This document shows, piece after piece, positions 56,282 through 64,000 of a stretch of DNA of 64,000 bases. Under the pieces are notes generated by a model that had not been told where the DNA came from, ran no database searches, and saw nothing but the letters and a program-made list of their open reading frames with translations. The DNA is taken from positions 1 through 64,000 of the forward strand of contig DYRG01000005.1 in the NCBI GenBank assembly GCA_020718845.1, given 5' to 3'. The position numbers and the translations under genes were made by a program. How positions within the stretch are numbered: the first letter of the stretch is position 1; each line of letters opens with the position of its first letter. The DNA comes from Thiomargarita sp. (GTDB lineage Bacteria > Pseudomonadota > Gammaproteobacteria > Beggiatoales > Beggiatoaceae).

Positions 56282-57624
56282 GCAACCGCAAATATTTTGG
56301 AACGGATGGCATTCGAGGAAAAGTAGGCACTTATCCCATTACACCAGACTTTGTTTTAAAATTAGGTTGGGCGGCAGGTCGAGTGTTAGGAAATACGGGT
56401 TTAAATCGTATTTTAATTGGTAAAGATACTCGCATTTCTGGCTATATGTTTGAATCCGCATTAGAAGCGGGTTTGTCGGCGGCGGGAATGAATATTCGTT
56501 TGTTAGGTCCAATGCCAACGCCCGCGATTGCGTATTTGACCAGAACATTTCATGCGCAGGCTGGAATTGTGGTAAGTGCGTCGCATAATCCGTTTGATGA
56601 TAATGGAATAAAATTCTTTTCTTCTGATGGGAAGAAACTCCCCGATGCAATAGAGGAACTCATAGAAAAAGAATTAGATCAACCAATGACAACTGTTTCT
56701 TCTGCACAATTAGGAAAAGCTGAAAGAATTGAAGACGCTGCGGGAAGATATATTGAATTTTGTAAAAGCACGTTTCCATTGCAAGCGCATTTGAATGGGT
56801 TGAAAATAGTGGTTGATTGTGCGCATGGAGCAACTTATCATATTGCGCCCAATGTTTTCACTGAATTAGGGGCGCAAGTCATTAGTATTGGCGTTAATCC
56901 TAATGGTTTAAATATCAATGAAAAATGTGGAGCAACGCATACAAAAACTTTGCAAGCAGCAGTTATAGAATATCAAGCTGATGTGGGCATTGCATTAGAT
57001 GGAGATGGCGACCGTTTAATGATGGTTGATCACAAAGGAAAATTATTAGACGGCGATGATATTTTATATATTTTAGCCAATGCACGGAGAAATGAAAATT
57101 TAGGTACAATTGTCGGTACGCAAATGAGTAATTTTGCATTGGAACAAGCGATTACAAAGATGGGTTTAAATTTTGTTCGTGCGGCAGTTGGTGATCGTTA
57201 TGTCATGGAAGCATTACAACTGCATAATGGCGTTTTAGGTGGCGAAGCATCAGGACATATCATTTGCTTAGATAAAACAACCACTGGTGATGGAATTGTT
57301 ACCGCATTGCAAGTTTTGGCGGTAATGTTACAAACAGGATTATCGCTGTATGATTTGTCGAATGATTTGAAAAAATACCCTCAAACTTTACATAATGTGC
57401 GATTACAAAATAATGAAAATCCTCGTGACATTTTGAATACATCAATAGTGAAACAAGCAATTTCTTCTGCTGAGCAACAATTAATTAATAAAGGGCGCGT
57501 TTTGTTACGACCTTCTGGCACTGAACCTTTATTAAGAATTATGGTAGAAGCACAAGAAAAAAATCTTGTAAAACAATTGATTGATGAATTAACTCATGCG
57601 GTACGTTTGTCGATTAAATCTTAA
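56278..57624 (+). CDS. glmM: Phosphoglucosamine mutase
   Basis: A 448-residue enzyme converting glucosamine-6-P to glucosamine-1-P for peptidoglycan and LPS. The start [14 protein letters not shown], the phosphoserine loop [19 protein letters not shown], the metal loop DGDGDR, the sugar loop GGEASGH and the phosphate loop [15 protein letters not shown] are all intact. Its ATG overlaps the kinase TGA (ATGA). folP/ftsH, the usual E. coli neighbours, are absent. Confidence 0.97.
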   Translation: MSNRKYFGTDGIRGKVGTYPITPDFVLKLGWAAGRVLGNTGLNRILIGKDTRISGYMFESALEAGLSAAGMNIRLLGPMPTPAIAYLTRTFHAQAGIVVSASHNPFDDNGIKFFSSDGKKLPDAIEELIEKELDQPMTTVSSAQLGKAERIEDAAGRYIEFCKSTFPLQAHLNGLKIVVDCAHGATYHIAPNVFTELGAQVISIGVNPNGLNINEKCGATHTKTLQAAVIEYQADVGIALDGDGDRLMMVDHKGKLLDGDDILYILANARRNENLGTIVGTQMSNFALEQAITKMGLNFVRAAVGDRYVMEALQLHNGVLGGEASGHIICLDKTTTGDGIVTALQVLAVMLQTGLSLYDLSNDLKKYPQTLHNVRLQNNENPRDILNTSIVKQAISSAEQQLINKGRVLLRPSGTEPLLRIMVEAQEKNLVKQLIDELTHAVRLSIKS

Positions 57625-57640
57625 TTTAGGAGAATTAATT

Positions 57641-59591
<1,951 letters not shown>

Positions 59592-59617
59592 AAACTTTAT
59601 TGAAAAGGAGAGCAACT

Positions 59618-59914
59618 ATGCACGTTACATTGGTACATATTCGGGTTAAACCAGCATTTGTCGATGATTTCATGGCGGCGACCCAAATTAATGTAAAAGC
59701 CTCGCGTCAAGAGAAAGGATGCGTCCATTTTGATCTTTTGCAAGAGATTGATAAACCTACACAATTCATTCTGTATGAAATGTTTAAAGATGAGCAAGCG
59801 GCTAATTCTCACAAATCAACGCCGCATTATGTAACGTGGCGACATGACGTTGCACCGATGATGGCTTCTCCGCGTGAAGGCGTGCGTTATCACAACATGA
59901 GCGAAACATTATGA
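59618..59914 (+). CDS. Antibiotic biosynthesis monooxygenase-domain protein
   Basis: A 98-residue ABM-fold protein (MHVTLVHIRVKPAFVDDFMAA, then ASRQEKGCVHFDLLQEIDKP and FILYEMFKDEQAANSHKSTPHY). The His in SHKSTPHY is conserved in cofactor-free quinol monooxygenases such as YgiN and in LsrG. The ATG at 59618 has AGGAGAG upstream. It overlaps the alcohol dehydrogenase start by 4 bp (ATGA), so the two probably act together on a small carbonyl or aromatic compound. Confidence 0.85.
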   Translation: MHVTLVHIRVKPAFVDDFMAATQINVKASRQEKGCVHFDLLQEIDKPTQFILYEMFKDEQAANSHKSTPHYVTWRHDVAPMMASPREGVRYHNMSETL

Positions 59915-61065
59915 ACGATTTCCAAATTGCCCGTTTGCCACGCATTATTTTTGGGGCGGGTTCGCTGCAAAAACTTTGTGCGGAAATTCTTAATTTTGGA
60001 GATCGCGTGTTGTTGATAACGGGCGCGAAATCTTTTCACAACAGCCCATATTGGGCGGAATTACGCCACGATCTGCATAAATTTGGCATTGATTGGGTCG
60101 AGGCAAAAATTACCAGCGAACCCTCTCCATCGCAAATTGATGAAATTGTTAATGATTTCAAAAATGAAAGTATCAAAATCGTGGTTGGAATTGGCGGCGG
60201 AAGCGTGCTCGATGCGGCAAAAGCGGTCGCGGGATTGTTGCCGAGCGGCGATTCCGTCGTCGATTATTTGGAAGGCGTGGGCGATAAAACCTTTAATAAC
60301 AAGACTTTACCATTCATCGCCGTTCCGACAACCGCTGGAACGGGCAGCGAAGCCACTAAAAATGCGGTTTTAACGCTTTCGGGTCAATTCAAAAAATCCT
60401 TTCGCCACGAGAACTTAGTCGCGCAAGTCGCCATCGTCGATCCAGACTTATTACAAAGTTGTCCGCGCAACCTCTTGATTTTAAACGGAATGGACGCTTT
60501 CACGCAATTATTGGAATCTTTTGTGTCAACCAACGCCAATCCAATGACCGACGCGCTCGTTTGGTCGGGTTTGCAAGGCTTTCAAAGTGGCTTTTTTGGC
60601 GCGTTAGAAGGCGATTCAGAGTGCCGCTGTCGATTGTCGTATGCGGCACTAATGTCGGGAATTGGCTTGGCTCAAACGGGTTTAGGCGCGGTGCACGGAT
60701 TAGCTGCCCCAATTGGAGCATTTTTCGATTGTCCGCACGGGGTTGCGTGTGGAACATTGGTCGCTGAAACAACTGCCATAAATATCAAAGCCTTACAAGA
60801 TCGTGCACCAAATCATTCCGCACTCGACAAATATGCAGCGGTGGGGCAACTTTTAGCAAAAGAAGATGAACACCCTTTAGAAGCCTTAATTTCAACCCTC
60901 CGTGATTGGACAGCGCAGTTGAATATTCCTCTTTTAAATGCTTACAACATCAAAGCAACTGATTTAGATCGAATCATAGAAAATAGTCGAGGAAATAGCA
61001 TGAAAACTAACCCAATTCTCCTTGAAGATCAAGAAATTAAAAAAATCTTGCAGCAACGTTTATAA
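59911..61065 (+). CDS. Iron-containing alcohol dehydrogenase
   Basis: A 384-residue group III (iron-type) dehydrogenase. It has the GIGGGSVLDAAKAVAG dinucleotide loop, the VPTTAGTGSEATKNAVL signature and metal-binding residues in NGMDAFTQLLES and VHGLAAPIGAFFDCPHGVACG, with both His present. The substrate (a primary alcohol or diol) cannot be read from sequence. The frame starts in the stop of the ABM gene. Its G+C content is higher than average here. The following 61066-61267 gap holds only the tRNA promoter. Confidence 0.92.
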   Translation: MNDFQIARLPRIIFGAGSLQKLCAEILNFGDRVLLITGAKSFHNSPYWAELRHDLHKFGIDWVEAKITSEPSPSQIDEIVNDFKNESIKIVVGIGGGSVLDAAKAVAGLLPSGDSVVDYLEGVGDKTFNNKTLPFIAVPTTAGTGSEATKNAVLTLSGQFKKSFRHENLVAQVAIVDPDLLQSCPRNLLILNGMDAFTQLLESFVSTNANPMTDALVWSGLQGFQSGFFGALEGDSECRCRLSYAALMSGIGLAQTGLGAVHGLAAPIGAFFDCPHGVACGTLVAETTAINIKALQDRAPNHSALDKYAAVGQLLAKEDEHPLEALISTLRDWTAQLNIPLLNAYNIKATDLDRIIENSRGNSMKTNPILLEDQEIKKILQQRL

Positions 61066-61224
61066 ATATATTTGTATCAATATTTTTTACCATGCAACCG
61101 TTGAAATTTATAAAATATTTGAAATGATTACAATATGACGAGAAAATGATTGGAAGTTTGCAAAAAAATAAACCCTAATTTATATTTGGAGAAATATATG
61201 AAGGTGTCTTTTTTAAAAAAAGGC

Positions 61225-61253
61225 TTGACGGCTGACGTTGGGATCACTATAAT
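61225..61253 (+). promoter_or_regulatory. Strong sigma-70 promoter of the tRNA cluster
   Basis: TTGACG (61225-61230), a 17-bp spacer and TATAAT (61248-61253) are followed by a G/C-containing discriminator (GCTCGCT), 15 bp ahead of tRNA-Pro. The G/C discriminator is typical of stringently controlled stable-RNA promoters. Confidence 0.85.
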
Positions 61254-61267
61254 GCTCGCTTTCGTGA

Positions 61268-61344
<77 letters not shown>

Positions 61345-61353
61345 GATTTTTTA

Positions 61354-61696
61354 GTGCCCGTAGCTCATCTGGATAGAGCATCGGCCTTCTAAGCCCAAAT
61401 TGGACGCTTGGCGGGAAAATAACTGTCAAGATGACGAGTGCTATATCGGTGAAACCTGTTAAATGGCAATGCCGAGGAAACCTATCTAAATCAAGATGTT
61501 ATCGCAAAGGGATTTCAAAAATCGGTAGCGATAATGATTTAAAAAATCGGGATTCCGTAGAGACCACACGCACTCTGCCTGCAACGGTAAAGACATGGTC
61601 CAGACCACAAACATCTTTCTTATCAACAAGATGGCAGTGAAAACTGTAGTGGTACGAAGCCGAGGGTAACAGGTTCGAGTCCTGTCGGGCGCGCCA
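61354..61696 (+). tRNA. tRNA-Arg(TCT) interrupted by an intron
   Basis: Two exons, 61354-61390 (37 nt) and 61657-61696 (40 nt), join to a normal 77-nt tRNA. The acceptor GTGCCCG pairs with CGGGCGC (one G-U), the anticodon stem is CGGCC/GCCGA-side, and the loop TTCTAAG carries TCT. The T-arm is ACAGGTTCGAGTCCTGT and CCA is encoded. The exons are separated after the last anticodon base by a 266-nt group I intron. If no other tRNA reads AGA, splicing would be essential. Confidence 0.93.
61391..61656 (+). ncRNA. Group I self-splicing intron in tRNA-Arg(TCT)
   Basis: 266 nt between the anticodon T and the next base of the loop. The 5' exon ends in T and the intron ends in G (omega-G), both group I hallmarks. 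A GGAA at 61424-61427 can pair with TTCT of the 5' exon, putting a U-G at the splice site (tentative P1). P4-P6-like blocks CGGTGAAACC (61447-61456) and GGCAATGCCGAGG (61465 region) and a P7 helix, GACCA (61562-61566) with TGGTC (61596-61600), match the small subgroup IC3 introns of bacterial tRNAs. No homing endonuclease frame is present. Confidence 0.88.
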
Positions 61697-61716
61697 TTTT
61701 GTAACGGCTTTTCTGT

Positions 61717-61793
61717 GGTGAATGTAGCTCAGTCGGTAGAGCTCTGGATTGTGATTCCAGCGGTCGTGGGTTCGAGCCCCATCGTTCACCCCA
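61717..61793 (+). tRNA. tRNA-His(GTG)
   Basis: A 77-nt cloverleaf including the extra G-1 that pairs with C73 (histidine identity). The anticodon loop TTGTGAT has GTG, the T-loop is TTCGAGC and CCA is encoded. It lies 20 bp after tRNA-Arg, probably in one transcript with it. Confidence 0.95.
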
Positions 61794-61807
61794 TTCTTCT
61801 TATCTCC

Positions 61808-62860
61808 ATGAATAAATTAAAAATTCTCATTATTTCCACCGCCAAAACAGGTAATGTTTGGTTGCGTGCTTTGTTGTCTCATCTTTACAATCTTCCCATC
61901 ATCGAAGGCGATCAAGCGGATTTTGAATTTAACGCACAACTCTTTGATAAATATGGAGATCGGTGGATTACTCACAAACATTATCCTTTCTCTGAAGAAA
62001 TCCTCAATTATATTCAAAAAAATAATATCATTTTACTCACTACTTTTCGTCACCCTGCGGATATTTTGGTTTCTTATTTTCATTTCGTACAATGGATTTC
62101 TCACAGCACTGACGATGAAATCGCTTTATTAAGAAAAGATGGCGACAAAATGGGAGAAAATACTAAATATTTTATTGAAAGCGAAATGTTCATCCATCAT
62201 TTAGTAATTTCTTATCATTGGAAACCGTATTCTTCAGATTGTATTTTTTACGAAGATTTATTACAAAACCCAATTCAAGTTTTAACGGATTTAACCAATA
62301 AAATTCAACCTGTAAAACTTGAACAAATTCAAAGAGCTACTATTGCTTCACAAATGAAGTATTTAAAAATTGATCGGGAAGGAAATCATTTCAGAAAAGG
62401 TGGAAATTTACAATGGCAAACGGAAATTCCAGAAAACATTATTGAATTATTTAAAACCATCGAATCTTATAGAATTCTTTGCTGGGAAATGAACTATTGG
62501 TTTGGAGATCACAAAAATCCCAAAATTCGCCCAAATACTAAAATAAATAAATTTAATTATTCTTCTATCAATCCATTTTATCAGAAAACCCATTTTGATA
62601 ATGGCGTTAAAATAAATATTGAAATCATTCGTTGTTATCTTTCAATTCCAAATGCTTTAACCCGCTGGCAATTCCCAACTCAAACAACTCTTGAAAATAG
62701 TTTCTTTCATTGGTTAAATCAACCTTCTCAAACTTGCAATAATCCACCTTCCCCGATTATAATTACAAACTATGCTAATTATCTTTATCAAATTCGTGAA
62801 GATGTACAGCAAGCATTTCCTAATTTATTACAGAGCAAATACCGTTTGAATTTTATTTAA
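61808..62860 (+). CDS. Sulfotransferase-domain protein
   Basis: A 350-residue cytosolic protein. IISTAKTGNVWLRALLSHLYNL near the N-terminus corresponds to the PAPS 5'-phosphosulfate loop (PKSGxxWL in other members), and TTFRHPADILVSYFHFV to the 3'-phosphate site with its Arg and Ser. Residues after ~225 form an extension without recognised motifs. It would transfer sulfate to a carbohydrate or other acceptor. The start at 61808 is chosen because the frame upstream runs through tRNA-His. A glycosyltransferase follows, hinting at a sulfated surface glycan. Confidence 0.8.
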   Translation: MNKLKILIISTAKTGNVWLRALLSHLYNLPIIEGDQADFEFNAQLFDKYGDRWITHKHYPFSEEILNYIQKNNIILLTTFRHPADILVSYFHFVQWISHSTDDEIALLRKDGDKMGENTKYFIESEMFIHHLVISYHWKPYSSDCIFYEDLLQNPIQVLTDLTNKIQPVKLEQIQRATIASQMKYLKIDREGNHFRKGGNLQWQTEIPENIIELFKTIESYRILCWEMNYWFGDHKNPKIRPNTKINKFNYSSINPFYQKTHFDNGVKINIEIIRCYLSIPNALTRWQFPTQTTLENSFFHWLNQPSQTCNNPPSPIIITNYANYLYQIREDVQQAFPNLLQSKYRLNFI

Positions 62861-62944
62861 TGGTTTGTAACACAAGCCCCTTTAGAATATGAGATAGATG
62901 CTCTTTTTCTTCAACCCATTTTAAACACACTCGGACAGTTTTTT

Positions 62945-64000
62945 ATGAATATAATTGATGTAATTATTCCTGTTTATAAAGGCTTAGAAGAAACCCAAGC
63001 CTGTATTGAAAGTGTTTTTAATTCAAATCCTTCAAGAAAGTATGAACTGGTTGTTATTAATGATTGTAGCCCAGAACCTGAATTAGTTGATTATTTGAAC
63101 CAACTTTCCAACGAAAACAAAATTACCTTATTACATAATGAAGAAAACCTCGGTTTTGTCGGAACAGTTAATCGAGGAATGGTATTACATTCTGATCGTG
63201 ATGTTCTTTTATTAAATAGTGATGCGGAAGTGTTTAATGATTGGTTAGATCGGATTTCTGGCTGTGCTTATCAAGAAACCAAAATTGCAAGCGTTACGCC
63301 TTTCTCAAATAATGCAACCATTTGTAGTTATCCGCGTTTCTGTGAAGATAATGAATTATTAGAAGATATTAAAGTTAATGAGTTAGATTTAGTGTTTGCC
63401 AAAACAAATGCTAATAAATATGTAGAAATCCCAACTGCGGTTGGTTTTTGTATGTATATTAAAAGAACTTGTTTAGAAGACGTTGGTTTATTTGATGTTG
63501 AGCATTTTGGCAAAGGATATGGTGAAGAAAATGATTTCTGTATGCGCGCTCAAAAGAAAGGATGGTCAAATGTTTTGTGTGCGGATACCTTTGTTTATCA
63601 TAAAGGTGCAGTGAGTTTTGGAAAAGATAATTCTGCAAAAATAGATAAAGCAATGCAAGTTTTAAACAAATTGCATCCAACTTATCATTTGTTAGTGCAT
63701 AATTTTATTCATAAAGACCCGATTGCAAAATTTCGCCGACAAATTGATATTGCTCTATTGCAAAATTCTAAAAAAATCAGTATCTTATGTATTGATCATG
63801 GCATGACAGGCGGTACAATTAAACATATCTACGAATTAGCCCATTTATTAAATGAACAAGCGAATTTTCTCCGTTTAAGACCTGCTCCAAATGGTTTAAC
63901 AAAATTAAGCTGGATAAATACCCAACATTCTTTTGGATACACTGAAGAACAGCGTAAAGAACTCGCAGAATTTTATTTTGAACTACCTCAAGAATTTGAA
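62945..64000 (+). CDS. Family 2 glycosyltransferase, cut by the window end
   Basis: Starts at ATG 62945 and is open to the last base (352 codons visible). The GT-A core is clear: VIIPVYKGLEETQACIESVF, VVINDCSP, the metal-binding DVLLLNSDAEVF and GFGKGYGEENDFCMRAQKKGW-type acceptor motif (HFGKGYGEENDF here). From ~275 a second segment begins (ISILCIDHGMTGGTIKHIYELAHLL) that looks like the start of a GT-B domain, as in the GT2-GT4 protein at 37434. The gene is probably a similar long fusion. It is cotranscribed with the sulfotransferase gene (84-bp gap). Confidence 0.9.
   Translation, partial: MNIIDVIIPVYKGLEETQACIESVFNSNPSRKYELVVINDCSPEPELVDYLNQLSNENKITLLHNEENLGFVGTVNRGMVLHSDRDVLLLNSDAEVFNDWLDRISGCAYQETKIASVTPFSNNATICSYPRFCEDNELLEDIKVNELDLVFAKTNANKYVEIPTAVGFCMYIKRTCLEDVGLFDVEHFGKGYGEENDFCMRAQKKGWSNVLCADTFVYHKGAVSFGKDNSAKIDKAMQVLNKLHPTYHLLVHNFIHKDPIAKFRRQIDIALLQNSKKISILCIDHGMTGGTIKHIYELAHLLNEQANFLRLRPAPNGLTKLSWINTQHSFGYTEEQRKELAEFYFELPQEFE

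Noticed and set aside
61391-61656. Open frames inside the tRNA-Arg intron (both strands)
   Set aside because: Short, no ribosome-binding sites, and the region is explained by group I RNA structure; no homing endonuclease motif.
61715-61807. Upstream extension of the sulfotransferase reading frame
   Set aside because: The frame runs through tRNA-His; the ATG at 61808 directly before the family motif is preferred.

Overview
The window is 64 kb of a low-G+C gammaproteobacterial chromosome. Lineage-typical genes support this: htpX, rseC/mucC, yggX, a FimV-like LysM protein, lptF, rsfS and the rpsO-pnp and rplM-rpsI pairs. A CcbP-like calcium-binding protein, AAA-like/TPR ATPases, an Rpn nuclease and a tRNA group I intron are what I would expect from a filamentous sulfur bacterium of the Beggiatoa/Thiotrichales type. 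That placement is inference; no rRNA is present. The sequence is chromosomal and contains no complete insertion sequence.

Layout. 0-5.3 kb: two unknown proteins (one a probable DUF2057/solute-binding fusion) and an orphan heavy-metal RND pump. 5.3-12.5 kb: housekeeping (hisE, rpsO-pnp, htpX) plus a FimV-like protein divergent from a YnbA/YnbB-like phospholipid gene pair. 12.56-12.72 kb: a dense cluster of DnaA boxes. 12.8-17.1 kb: two AAA-like ATPases flanking a MntA-HepT toxin-antitoxin pair, a possible defence block. 17.1-26.7 kb: moeB-like, dnaQ, rnhB, four uncharacterised genes, lptF, nadD-rsfS, a MazG-like gene, mutY and yggX. 27-29.4 kb: an ATP-grasp/alpha-E pair. 29.4-32.6 kb: an accessory island with a MITE-like element, a CcbP-like gene and an EF-Tu-like lone G domain reading away from one perfect palindrome, a solitary antitoxin beside a decayed BrnT-like toxin, an AxxC thioredoxin and a secreted protein controlled by a tetranucleotide tract. 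32.7-35.1 kb: cls, rpsI, rplM. 35.3-44.3 kb: GH5 glycosidase, GT2-GT4 fusion, Rpn nuclease and three secreted surface proteins. 44.3-61.1 kb: gspE, tadA, mutS, rseC, a YejA-like binding protein, uvrB, a hybrid histidine kinase, glmM, serS, an ABM protein and an iron-type alcohol dehydrogenase. 61.2-64 kb: tRNA-Pro, tRNA-Arg carrying a group I intron, tRNA-His, a sulfotransferase and a glycosyltransferase cut by the window edge.

The strongest unusual items are: (1) a 266-nt group I intron in the anticodon loop of tRNA-Arg(UCU); (2) a (GATT)9 tract just after the ATG of a secreted protein, where nine copies put the gene out of frame and eight restore it; (3) six perfect plus two near-perfect DnaA boxes in 162 bp away from dnaA, four of them spaced exactly 11 bp apart; (4) a stand-alone EF-Tu-like G domain lacking the catalytic His and switch I, divergent from a CcbP-like gene across a 16-bp perfect palindrome with a -10 element on each strand; and (5) the AAA/HEPN-MNT/AAA block.
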